Positions 21,238 to 29,117 of a DNA stretch of 32,697 bases are shown here, piece by piece. The position numbers and the translations under genes are program-made. Where the stretch lies: the NCBI GenBank assembly GCA_017935225.1, contig JAGBIA010000041.1, positions 1 to 32,697 on the forward strand, in the 5' to 3' direction. Under the pieces are notes generated by a model, which saw nothing but the letters and a program-made list of their open reading frames with translations, was not told the DNA's origin and made no database searches. Each line of letters begins with the position of its first letter. Position 1 is the first letter of the stretch. This DNA comes from Clostridia bacterium. Lineage in GTDB: Bacteria > Bacillota > Clostridia > Oscillospirales > CAG-272.

Positions 21238-23007
21238 ATGACAAAGCTTTTCAAGATTTCAGCACTTCTTCTTATAATCGCGATGCTGCTCTCCTGCTTT
21301 GTCGCTTGCTCGGACACCTCGGGCGAGGACGGCTCGGCAGCACCCTCGGACAGCGAGACCGAGCGTGAGACGGTAGAGGTACCGTCCTTTGAAGAGACCG
21401 GATTACTCGCACTCTTTGCCAACGGCGAGTACACGCTTAAGGTAATAAGAAGTGAATATGCGGACAGCACCGACACCGATGCGTATGCCGCGCTTCGCGA
21501 CGCTCTCAAGAGAAAGACCAAGGCAAATCCCGCGATGGCGACCGACTTTGTTGCGGCTTCCGAGGAGAAGTATGATGGCCCTGCGATACTCGTGGGTGAC
21601 ACCAACTATGCGGAGTCGGAGGAGCTGAACGCGAAACTCAAGAATAACGAATATGCCGCAAAGCTTGTGGGAAACAAGTACGTTATCGCGTACAAGTGTC
21701 CCGAGGGATTTGATGCTATACTAAGAAAGATCAGAGCAAAGCTCAACTCTGCCGATGTCAGCCTCATCACTATCGACGAGAGCTGGAACTTTGAAGGCAC
21801 GCTTGAGGACATATCCTACGTTCCCGATATTGCGGGCGGCTGGGATGAAAGCTTCGACGGCGGCCAGAGCTCTACATACTGCATCAAGGAAGAGAGCAAC
21901 CTTGAGGAATATGAAGCATATCTTGGGGTGCTTGCCGAAAATGGATTTGTGCATCACTCGGGCAGCCGAATTGCCGACTGCGCGTTTGATCTTCTGTATA
22001 CCGACAAGACCATCGCTTATCTGATGTACTTCTCGGATACCAAGCTTTTCAAGCTTTCGATGGACAGCAGAAAGGTATTCTCGCTTCCCACACTCGAGAA
22101 GGATAACGTATATGAGAAGGTCAACGATGCGACTATAACTCAGGTCGGCCTCGGTGACTCGATCAACAACGGTATGCTCTATATATCCAAGATGTCGGAC
22201 GGCAGCTTTATAATCATCGACGGCGGCGTTTCCTCGGGTTATATCTACGACTCGCTCGTTAAGCTCGCAGGACGCGAGGACGATATCCGCGTTGCCGCTT
22301 GGCTCATCACTCATCACCATCAGGATCACGCAGAGGGCTTCAAGAAGACCTCTGAGAAATACGCAGATAAGCTCATAGTCGAGAAGATCATCCACTGTCA
22401 ACCAAGAGCCACACAGCTCAAGCCCGGTGAGGGATCAGACTACGAGCAGGTAAAGAACAGAATTGTAGACGGAATAAGAAACTTCCAGGCGACTAACCCT
22501 GATCTAGAGCAGATCAAGGCGCATCCCGGTATGGAGATCTACATCCGCGACGCAAAGATCACGGTCATTGCGACGATCGACACCGTTGAGCCTAAGATCA
22601 TTTCCAACGTCAACAACGCATCGATGGTGTTCAGAATGGAAGTGGGAGAGAAGAGTATGATCTTCCTTGGCGACTCCGAGCAGATGCAGACCAAGCCGAT
22701 GTACAAGGCTTTCGGCGAGGAATATTTCAGATGCGATGCGCTTCAGCTCGCTCACCACGGCTACGGCAACACGAATACAGGTAACGACTCGCACGTTATC
22801 AACGTAGCCTCCAAGGCGACCGTGGTATTCTGCCCTGTGTCTACTTATCACCTTACAGCTGACGAAGCAAACGTAAAGGGAATGCTTCAGAATCGTATCT
22901 TCTTCGAAAATCCCGACGTCACGGTCCACGTTGGCGGAGAGGATAACGTCACACTTGATCTCTATACGCTCGAGCAGATAGGCGAGCGTTGGGAGCCCAA
23001 GGGTTGA
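21238..23007 (+). CDS. Secreted MBL-fold metallohydrolase lipoprotein (ComEC-like beta-lactamase domain)
   Basis: The product is 589 aa. It has a signal with two possible lipobox Cys residues ('LLSC' at 20, 'FVAC' at 24), then an acidic Ser/Glu linker. The N-terminal half has no recognised family. The C-terminal half (about residues 295-585) is a metallo-beta-lactamase fold with 'WLITHHHQDHAEG' (the HxHxDH motif, near 359), 'FLGDSEQMQ' (metal Asp) and 'LAHHGYGNT' (His), the order seen in ComEC/Rec2-type hydrolases. It probably cleaves an ester or phosphodiester outside the cell. The ribosome site is CGGAGGT. It lies 41 bp after tatD with no clear promoter, so it may be co-transcribed. Confidence 0.8.
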   Translation: MTKLFKISALLLIIAMLLSCFVACSDTSGEDGSAAPSDSETERETVEVPSFEETGLLALFANGEYTLKVIRSEYADSTDTDAYAALRDALKRKTKANPAMATDFVAASEEKYDGPAILVGDTNYAESEELNAKLKNNEYAAKLVGNKYVIAYKCPEGFDAILRKIRAKLNSADVSLITIDESWNFEGTLEDISYVPDIAGGWDESFDGGQSSTYCIKEESNLEEYEAYLGVLAENGFVHHSGSRIADCAFDLLYTDKTIAYLMYFSDTKLFKLSMDSRKVFSLPTLEKDNVYEKVNDATITQVGLGDSINNGMLYISKMSDGSFIIIDGGVSSGYIYDSLVKLAGREDDIRVAAWLITHHHQDHAEGFKKTSEKYADKLIVEKIIHCQPRATQLKPGEGSDYEQVKNRIVDGIRNFQATNPDLEQIKAHPGMEIYIRDAKITVIATIDTVEPKIISNVNNASMVFRMEVGEKSMIFLGDSEQMQTKPMYKAFGEEYFRCDALQLAHHGYGNTNTGNDSHVINVASKATVVFCPVSTYHLTADEANVKGMLQNRIFFENPDVTVHVGGEDNVTLDLYTLEQIGERWEPKG

Positions 23008-23023
23008 TCTTAATAACGCAAAC

Positions 23024-23055
23024 GCCGCAGAAAAGCACTTTCTGCGGCATTTTTT
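23024..23055 (+). terminator. Terminator of the metG-tatD-MBL unit
   Basis: A perfect 10-bp stem (GCCGCAGAAA, 23024-23033, with 23039-23048) has a 5-nt loop and is followed by A and six T. Confidence 0.85.
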
Positions 23056-23143
23056 ATTGCAAAAGTGCGGAATTTTGTAAAAAATCCACAAAAATGAGGT
23101 CGATATTTCTATATTATGAAGTATAAAAAATACAAAAAATCTC

Positions 23144-23172
23144 TTGCAAAATGACGGAATATGCGGTATAAT
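23144..23172 (+). promoter_or_regulatory. Promoter of the EF-G-like gene
   Basis: TTGCAA (23144-23149) and TATAAT (23167-23172) have a 17-bp spacer. It is followed by a leader of about 105 nt. Confidence 0.7.
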
Positions 23173-23205
23173 AATTAAAAGGTTTGTCAAAATGAACCAA
23201 ATAAG

Positions 23206-23277
23206 CAGGAAAACGTGCGATCTCGCACATCCTGTTAAAATATTTTAGAACTTTCCGCTATGGGCGGAAGTGAGGAG
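23206..23277 (+). promoter_or_regulatory. Structured 5' leader of the EF-G-like gene
   Basis: CAGGA and TCCTG enclose an inner GTGCGA/TCGCAC hairpin (about 23207-23234). A second hairpin, TTCCGC-TATG-GGCGGAA (about 23253-23269), ends just before the GAGGAGG ribosome site. No poly-U terminator is present, so any control would be at translation or RNA stability. It matches no RNA family I know. Confidence 0.4.
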
Positions 23278-23286
23278 GAAAAACCA

Positions 23287-25338
23287 ATGGCTGTTGTAGA
23301 CACCAAACAAATCAGAAACCTTGTACTGCTTGGACACGGAGGATGCGGAAAAACGTCGCTTGCAGAAGCAATGATATATATTACCGGCGGCATTGACCGT
23401 CTTGGCCGTGTAGAAGACGGAAACACCGTCTCCGACTATGACGCAGAAGAGACCAAGAGAGGCTTCTCTCTTTCGGCTTCTCTCTTGAACACAACCTGGA
23501 AGGATTGCAAGATCAACATCATCGATACCCCCGGTTACCTCGACTTCGTGGGCGAGGCTCATCAGGGCCTTCGCGTTGCGGACAGCGCACTTATCGTCGT
23601 TGACGGTAAGGCAGGCATCGAGATCGGTACCGAGCAGGCATGGTACTACGCAGAGAACGCAGGTCTTCCCAAGGCGTTCTTTATCAACAAGTTCGACGAT
23701 AACGACGCAAGATTTGCTCACGTTCTCGACGCGCTTCACGTTACCTTCGGTAAGCACGTATGTCCTCTCACCATTCCTATGGTTAAGGACGGAGTCGTTA
23801 CCGGATGTATCGACCTTATCGAGCAGAACGCTCACGTTTTCGATAAGAACGGCAGACACAGCGTTGAGATCATCCCCGCTGAGTCTATGGAAGCAGTAGA
23901 GAAGTACCGCGATATGCTTATGGAAGCAGTAGCAAGTACTGACGAAGAGCTTATGGAGAAGTATTTCGGCGGCGAGGAGATCACTCCTATGGAAGCTACC
24001 AACGCAGTTCACGAGGGTATCATCAACGGTGATATCGTTCCCGTATTCTGCGGCGCTGCTACAAAGCTTTGGGGCGTTTGGACCATGCTCGACAAGATCA
24101 CCGGCTCCTTCCCCAGACACACCGCAAAGAAGGTTGAAGCTCTTGCTGACGGCGACGAGATGGAGATCGCTGTTGACGGCGAGCCCGCAATGTTCGTATT
24201 CAAGACCGTCGCTGACCCGTTCGTAGGTAAGATGTCCTACTTCAAGGTAATGAACGGTACTGTTAAGCGCGATATGCTTATGAAGAACAATACCACCGGT
24301 GAGAGCGAAAAGCTCGCTCACATTTATATCGTAAGCGGTAAGAAGCAGGTCGAGGTAGACGAGCTTGCTTGCGGCGATATCGGTATGGTAGCAAAGCTCA
24401 CCAACACCAATACCAACGATACACTTACCTGGAACAAGGAATTCTCCTATGCTCCTATCACATATCCCACTCCTTACTACTCCAGAGCTATGATTCCTGC
24501 AAGTGCTAAGGACGAGGGCAAGATCTCCCAGAGTATCGCAAAGATGCTTGAGGAAGACCTTACACTTAAGTACGAGAACGATCCCGAGACCAAGCAGATG
24601 GTAGTTTCGGGCCTTGGCGATATGCACCTTGCTGTTATCGCGGCTAAGATGAAGAACCGCTTTGGCGTAACGGTCAACTTTGAGGTTCCCAAGATGGCTT
24701 ACCGTGAGAAGATCACAAAGCGCGCTGACGTTGAAGGTAAGCACAAGAAGCAGAACGGCGGTTCCGGTCAGTACGGTCACGTTAAGATCCGCTTCGCTCC
24801 CGCTGAGTGCGAGGGACTTGAGTTCACAGTATCCGTCGTTGGCGGTACCGTTCCGAAGAACTTCTATCCCGCAGTAGAGAAGGGACTTCAGGACGCTATG
24901 GCAAAGGGTGTTGCAGGCTTCCCGCTCGTAGGACTTGCTGCTGACCTTTACGACGGTTCTTACCACGACGTTGACTCGGACGAAATCTCGTTCAAGACCG
25001 CTGCAAGCATCGCTTACAAGAAGTGTCTTGAGATGGCAGCTCCCGTTATCCTCGAGCCTGTCGGCGATATGGACATCACCGTTCCGGATTCTCTTGTTGG
25101 TGACGTAATGGGTGACCTCAACAAGCGCCGCGGCGCAGTTATGGGTATGGATCCCGCTACGAGAAAGGGCTATACCACCGTTCACGCAGTTGCTCCTAAG
25201 GCAGAGCTCGTTGAGTATCCTATCGCTCTCCGTGCTATGACTCAGGGTAGAGGTAGCTTCGAGTACAAGGTTACCGGATACGACACAGTTCCCGGCAATA
25301 TCGCTGAGAAGATCAAGAAGGACAATGCTCCCGCTTAA
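23287..25338 (+). CDS. Elongation factor G-like translational GTPase (EF-G2 type)
   Basis: The product is 683 aa with the five-domain EF-G order. The GTPase domain has 'GHGGCGKTS' (16-24), switch I 'KRGFSLSAS', 'DTPGYLDF' (about 80) and 'NKFD' (about 134). Domain II includes 'DPFVGKMSYFKVMNG'. Domain IV has 'GGSGQYGHVKIRF', and domain V ends it. The P-loop and the Tyr in DTPGY differ from canonical EF-G (AHIDAGKTT, DTPGH). They match the divergent EF-G2/FusA2-like group, whose role in translocation or ribosome recycling is not settled. The ATG at 23287 is preferred (GAGGAGG upstream) over 23260. Codon use is strongly biased and Lys/Glu-rich, as for highly expressed genes. Confidence 0.85.
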   Translation: MAVVDTKQIRNLVLLGHGGCGKTSLAEAMIYITGGIDRLGRVEDGNTVSDYDAEETKRGFSLSASLLNTTWKDCKINIIDTPGYLDFVGEAHQGLRVADSALIVVDGKAGIEIGTEQAWYYAENAGLPKAFFINKFDDNDARFAHVLDALHVTFGKHVCPLTIPMVKDGVVTGCIDLIEQNAHVFDKNGRHSVEIIPAESMEAVEKYRDMLMEAVASTDEELMEKYFGGEEITPMEATNAVHEGIINGDIVPVFCGAATKLWGVWTMLDKITGSFPRHTAKKVEALADGDEMEIAVDGEPAMFVFKTVADPFVGKMSYFKVMNGTVKRDMLMKNNTTGESEKLAHIYIVSGKKQVEVDELACGDIGMVAKLTNTNTNDTLTWNKEFSYAPITYPTPYYSRAMIPASAKDEGKISQSIAKMLEEDLTLKYENDPETKQMVVSGLGDMHLAVIAAKMKNRFGVTVNFEVPKMAYREKITKRADVEGKHKKQNGGSGQYGHVKIRFAPAECEGLEFTVSVVGGTVPKNFYPAVEKGLQDAMAKGVAGFPLVGLAADLYDGSYHDVDSDEISFKTAASIAYKKCLEMAAPVILEPVGDMDITVPDSLVGDVMGDLNKRRGAVMGMDPATRKGYTTVHAVAPKAELVEYPIALRAMTQGRGSFEYKVTGYDTVPGNIAEKIKKDNAPA

Positions 25339-25389
25339 TCACGGACTGTCGACTTTAGCGCAGAACAAAAACACACAGTAATACAAATG

Positions 25390-25433
25390 AAGCCGCTTTT
25401 GCTGTCGGAAACGATGGCGAAAGCGGCTTTTTG
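25390..25433 (+). terminator. Terminator of the EF-G-like gene
   Basis: AAGCCGCTTT (25390-25399) pairs with AAAGCGGCTT (25420-25429), then TTTTG. The loop is about 20 nt and contains a small inner helix. Confidence 0.7.
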
Positions 25434-25435
25434 TA

Positions 25436-25539
25436 GAAATTTTCGAGCTATATCTCGAAAATTTCATTTTTATGTGTGTTTTTTAGCCGCAAAAACGCTC
25501 TCTGGCGTATTTTTATACGCCGACGAGAACGTTTTTGCG
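25436..25539. repeat. Two nested/serial inverted repeats between the EF-G-like and antiporter genes
   Basis: GAAATTTTCGAG (25436-25447) is perfectly inverted at 25454-25465. CGCAAAAACG (25488-25497) is inverted at 25530-25539 and encloses a further GGCGTAT/ATACGCC hairpin (25504-25521). Neither is followed by a clear T-tract toward a gene. The whole of 25434-25600 has no gene. Confidence 0.5.
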
Positions 25540-25603
25540 ACTTCTGCATCTAAATTCGGCAGTCCCTATATATAAAAATATGTAAAGAAAATCAAAAATC
25601 CTC

Positions 25604-25632
25604 TTGACTTTCTTCTCGTTTAGTGCTATAAT
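25604..25632 (+). promoter_or_regulatory. Promoter of the antiporter gene
   Basis: TTGACT (25604-25609) and TATAAT (25627-25632) are 17 bp apart, 53 bp before the ATG. Confidence 0.75.
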
Positions 25633-25685
25633 CTCAAAGGTCGAAATATAACTGTTAATATACAGCATTTGGTTAGGAGAAAATA

Positions 25686-26993
25686 ATGCAAACCCTTCTT
25701 TCACTTTCAATAGCACTCTTCGTCGGTCTTATGCTCTCAAGACTTGCAAAGCTTGTAAAGCTCCCCGCGGTCACGGCATATCTTGTTGCAGGAATTCTGG
25801 TCGGTCCGTACCTTCTCGGCGCGCTCGGTATCGAGGGACTCGGATTTACAAGTATGGATCAGGTCAAGTCCTTTAGCATGCTTTCTAATGTCGCACTCGG
25901 ATTTATCGCGTTTTCTATCGGAAACGAGTTCAGACTCGCTCAGCTCAAGAAGACGGGTAAGCAGGCGACCGTCATCGGAATAATTCAGGCGGTATTTGCG
26001 ACTTTGGTCGTTGATGCAGCTCTCATCGGTCTGCACTTCATTATGCCCGATAAGCTTCCGCTCCCCGCGGCTATCGTGCTTGGCGCGGTCGCATCGGCTA
26101 CCGCACCTGCGGCAACCCTTATGGTCGTACGTCAGTACAAGGCAAAAGGACCGCTTACCGATATACTCCTTCCCATCGTCGCGCTTGACGATGCGGTAGG
26201 ACTCGTGCTCTTCGCAATATCCTTCGGTGTTGCAAAGGCGCTTATTCACGGAAAGGTAGACGTTCTTTCCATCGTGCTTGAGCCGATCCTCGAGGTAGTT
26301 CTCTCGCTTCTGCTCGGACTTGTGATGGGTCTGCTCTTTACATTCTTTGAGAAATTCTTCCACTCGCGCTCCAAGCGTCTGTCGATGTCGGTGACATTCG
26401 TGTTCCTGACCGTCGCGCTCTCGATGCTTGAGTTTGAGATCGGCGGAGTTCATATTGCTTTCTCGTCCTTGCTCGTATGTATGATGCTCGGAACGGTATT
26501 CTGCAACTGCTGCGACTTTTCCGAGGAGCTTATGGACAGAGTCGACCGCTGGACCGCACCGCTCTTCATCCTCTTCTTCGTGCTCTCGGGTGCGGAGCTT
26601 GAGCTTTCGGTCTTTGCCGATATCGCCATCGTTATAGTCGGTGTGGTTTACATCATCGCACGCTCGCTCGGTAAGTACTTCGGTGCTTTCACAAGTTCAA
26701 AGGCGGTCAAGTGCGAGCCCAATATCGTAAAATACCTCGGAATTACGCTTCTTCCTCAGGCAGGCGTTGCGCTCGGTATGGCTATCAAGGCTAAGGAGTC
26801 GCTTGGTGCTGAGGGCGCGATAATCGCAAATATCACGCTCTTTGCAGTGCTTGTATACGAGCTTATCGGACCGATGCTCACAAAGATCTCGCTTCAGAAG
26901 GCGGGAGAGATCAGCCCCGAGGGCAAGGTCAGCGCAAGAGAAGAGCACAAGAAGCTTCTTGAGAAGGGAGCGCACCACGCAAAACATCAATAA
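25686..26993 (+). CDS. Cation:proton antiporter of the CPA2 (NhaA/NapA-like) type
   Basis: The product is 435 aa with about 12 hydrophobic segments. It begins with 'FVGLMLSRLAKLVKLPAVTAYLVAGILVGP', the classical Kef/NapA start. It contains 'AVASATAPAATLMVVRQY' and 'PIVALDDAVGLVLFAI', where the tandem Asp pair is the ion-binding site of electrogenic CPA2 antiporters. No TrkA-N or RCK domain follows; the C-terminal tail is short and charged. It should exchange Na+ or K+ for H+ at the cytoplasmic membrane and help pH or salt homeostasis. The ribosome site is GGAGAAAATA. It is monocistronic and convergent with the trpB-like gene. Confidence 0.85.
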   Translation: MQTLLSLSIALFVGLMLSRLAKLVKLPAVTAYLVAGILVGPYLLGALGIEGLGFTSMDQVKSFSMLSNVALGFIAFSIGNEFRLAQLKKTGKQATVIGIIQAVFATLVVDAALIGLHFIMPDKLPLPAAIVLGAVASATAPAATLMVVRQYKAKGPLTDILLPIVALDDAVGLVLFAISFGVAKALIHGKVDVLSIVLEPILEVVLSLLLGLVMGLLFTFFEKFFHSRSKRLSMSVTFVFLTVALSMLEFEIGGVHIAFSSLLVCMMLGTVFCNCCDFSEELMDRVDRWTAPLFILFFVLSGAELELSVFADIAIVIVGVVYIIARSLGKYFGAFTSSKAVKCEPNIVKYLGITLLPQAGVALGMAIKAKESLGAEGAIIANITLFAVLVYELIGPMLTKISLQKAGEISPEGKVSAREEHKKLLEKGAHHAKHQ

Positions 26994-26999
26994 AAAATC

Positions 27000-27031
27000 G
27001 GCTGGAGCGAATAGCTCCAGCCAAATTTTTT
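27000..27031. terminator. Bidirectional terminator between antiporter and trpB2
   Basis: A 9-bp perfect stem (GGCTGGAGC, 27000-27008, with 27014-27022) has a 5-nt loop. It is followed by AAA and eight T on the plus strand and by CGATTTTTT on the minus strand. Confidence 0.85.
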
Positions 27032-28408
27032 TTACTTGTCAACCTTGGGAAGTCTTGCAAAGCTTGCTTCAAGCTCCTCGTCGGAGGGAGCGTAGTCGCT
27101 CATCTTTCCGTCGTGGAAACGCTCGTAAGCAAACATATCGAAGTATCCCGTGCCAGTCAGACCGAACACGATGACCTTTTCCTCACCTGTTTCCTTGCAC
27201 TTGAGAGCCTCGTCCATAGCTACCTTGATAGCGTGCGAGCTTTCGGGTGCGGGGAGGATACCCTCGATGCGAGCGAAGTACTCAGCCGCCGCAAATACCG
27301 AGGTCTGCTCGACCGAAACTGCCTCCATAAGTCCCTGATCGTAAAGCTCGGAGAGCGTGGAGCTCATTCCGTGGTAACGAAGACCGCCTGCGTGAGATGC
27401 AGAGGGAATGAAGTTAGAGCCGAGAGTGTACATCTTTGCCATCGGGCAGACTGCACCGGTGTCGCAGTAGTCGTACGCGTACTTACCTCTGGTGAGAGAG
27501 GGGCAGGACATAGGCTCGACCGCGATGAAGCGGTAGTCAGCCTCGCCGCGAAGCTTCTCGCCCATAAAGGGAGCGATAAGACCTGCAAGGTTAGAGCCGC
27601 CGCCTGCACAGCCGATGATGATGTCAGCCTTTACGCCGTACTTGTCGAGCGCCGCCTTGGTCTCAAGACCGATGATAGACTGATGAAGCGCGACCTGATT
27701 GAGCACGCTTCCGAGTACGTAGCGGTAGCCTTCCTTCTTGGTGGCTGCCTCAACAGCCTCGGAGATCGCACAGCCAAGGCTTCCCGAGGTACCGGGATGC
27801 TCGGCGAGGATCTTTCTGCCAACCTCTGTGTCCATAGAGGGAGAGGGAGTGACGGTCGCGCCGTAGGTGCGCATTACCTCGCGTCTGAAGGGCTTCTGCT
27901 CGTAGGAGCATTTGACCATATATACGTTGCAGTCGAGTCCGAAGTAGGAGCAAGCCATCGAGAGAGCCGTACCCCACTGACCAGCACCTGTCTCGGTGGT
28001 AACACCGCGAAGACCCTGCTTCTTTGCGTAGTACGCCTGAGCGATAGCCGAATTTAGCTTGTGGCTTCCGCTTGTGTTGTTGCCCTCGAACTTGTAGTAG
28101 ATCTTTGCGGGTGTCTGCATCTTTCCTTCAAGGCAGTACGCGCGGATCAGAGGAGCGGGGCGGTACATCTTATAGAAATCGCGGATCTCATCGGGAATGG
28201 GGAAATATGCCGTAGTGTCGTCAAGCTCCTGACGGATAAGCTCCTCGCAGAATACGGGAGCAAGCTCTTCTGCGGTGATAGGCTCAAGCGTATCGCCGTT
28301 GAGGAGAGGCGCGGGCTTTTTCTTCATATCGGCGCGCATATTGTACCAAGCGTGAGGACGCTCGCTTTCTTCAAGATAGATTTTGTAGGGAATTGTTTTT
28401 TCTGACAT
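27032..28408 (-). CDS. trpB: TrpB2-type tryptophan synthase beta chain (PLP-dependent)
   Basis: The product is 458 aa. It catalyses formation of L-tryptophan from indole and L-serine with PLP. The PLP lysine lies in 'NNTSGSHKLNSAIAQAYYAK' (Lys117). The phosphate-binding glycine loop is 'IGCAGGGSNLAGLIAP'. The N-terminal extension and the segment 'RPAPLIRAYCLEGKMQTPAK' match the long TrpB2 form (about 450 aa) rather than TrpB1 (about 400 aa). An open frame extends upstream, but the true start is the ATG at 28408: AAAGGAGACATTGAT precedes it, and upstream is the T-box leader. There is no trpA or other trp gene in the window, so it may salvage indole. It is regulated by a Trp T-box. Confidence 0.9.
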   Translation of the reverse strand: MSEKTIPYKIYLEESERPHAWYNMRADMKKKPAPLLNGDTLEPITAEELAPVFCEELIRQELDDTTAYFPIPDEIRDFYKMYRPAPLIRAYCLEGKMQTPAKIYYKFEGNNTSGSHKLNSAIAQAYYAKKQGLRGVTTETGAGQWGTALSMACSYFGLDCNVYMVKCSYEQKPFRREVMRTYGATVTPSPSMDTEVGRKILAEHPGTSGSLGCAISEAVEAATKKEGYRYVLGSVLNQVALHQSIIGLETKAALDKYGVKADIIIGCAGGGSNLAGLIAPFMGEKLRGEADYRFIAVEPMSCPSLTRGKYAYDYCDTGAVCPMAKMYTLGSNFIPSASHAGGLRYHGMSSTLSELYDQGLMEAVSVEQTSVFAAAEYFARIEGILPAPESSHAIKVAMDEALKCKETGEEKVIVFGLTGTGYFDMFAYERFHDGKMSDYAPSDEELEASFARLPKVDK

Positions 28409-28439
28409 ATCAATGTCTCCTTTCTGTGAGGGGGCAAAC

Positions 28440-28701
28440 AAAAAAGTCCGTCCCGCAATAATTTTGCCGGGACAGGACTGATATCCTGCGGTGCCACCCT
28501 GCTTGGCGATCTCTCGCCCACTTACGCATACTATTATATGCTGACCTTGTTCACGGTAGATCACACCGTCGCACATACTCCAAAAAATTGTTTCCGATTG
28601 CCCTCGAAGGTCCATTCAACTGTGTTTTCCTGCCGTGATCGCACCACCCACGGCTCTCTGAAAGGAAGGGAGAACAGCTTACTTACTCCTTCTCAACGGT
28701 T
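28440..28701 (-). promoter_or_regulatory. T-box leader, specifier UGG (Trp)
   Basis: Read on the minus strand, stem I starts GAAGGAGTAAGT. The specifier context is TTGAATGGACC with UGG at 28612-28614 followed by the usual A, matching tRNA-Trp. The invariant T-box sequence AGGGTGGCACCGCAG is at 28486-28500. It is followed by a terminator stem (28445-28481; GTCCTGTCCCGGCA with TGCGGGACGGAC) and TTTTTT. Uncharged tRNA-Trp would pair with the antiterminator and allow transcription of the trpB-like gene, which fits its product. Confidence 0.92.
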
Positions 28702-28719
28702 TAAATAAGTTCAAAATAA

Positions 28720-28748
28720 ATTGTAGCACAACAGAGCCGTTTTGTCAA
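28720..28748 (-). promoter_or_regulatory. Promoter of the T-box/trpB2 transcript
   Basis: Minus-strand TTGACA (28743-28748) and TACAAT (28720-28725) are 17 bp apart, about 20 bp before the T-box. Confidence 0.75.
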
Positions 28749-28790
28749 TATATTTTTTAAAATTTCTTGGTTAGTTTGAGTTGAGATTTT

Positions 28791-28993
28791 TGCCACTTTC
28801 TTTCGTAGAAAGTGGCGCAAAGAACTTGAATGAAGGTAAAAGTTATTGGTAGCGTCGCAGGGAAGTTTCGCTCAAGCCTTTACAAAGGCTTGTCGTGAGC
28901 CGCCGACGAAACGGCGGTCGCTCGTCGCAACGAGCGAAATCTCCTTATTCGGCGTTTCTCTTTGCGCTTTTCGTGCCAAAGAGAAAAGTGGTC
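28791..28993. repeat. MITE-like element, about 200 bp
   Basis: The left end (CCACTTTCT...GGCGCAAAGA, about 28793-28823) is imperfectly repeated in inverse at the right end (about 28955-28991). Inside are further hairpins: AAGCCT/AGGCTT, GCCGCCG/CGGCGG and GCTCGT/ACGAGC. No ORF with a ribosome site is present. 28994-29042 shows nothing else. Confidence 0.5.
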
Positions 28994-29042
28994 AATAAGG
29001 TTAGATGTTATTTTTGTTGAGCTATTTATGCGCGTTCTCAAC

Positions 29043-29071
29043 AGAAAACCGCCGCGCGTACGCGCGGCGGT
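29043..29071 (-). terminator. Terminator of ECF/anti-sigma pair 2
   Basis: A 24-bp perfect palindrome (29048-29071), all G/C with a central GTAC, is followed on the minus strand by TTTTC. It lies 47 bp after the anti-sigma-like stop. Confidence 0.7.
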
Positions 29072-29117
29072 GGATGTGGTATTATTCGACTTCTACGTAT
29101 TCCGTGCCGGTCGATTG

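Noticed and set aside
23245-25185. 646-codon open frame antisense to the EF-G-like gene
   Set aside because: It mirrors a strongly biased real gene and has no start signal or domain.
28409-28615. N-terminal extension of the trpB-like gene into its leader
   Set aside because: The open frame continues upstream only because the T-box sequence lacks a stop in that frame; T-box and terminator occupy it.
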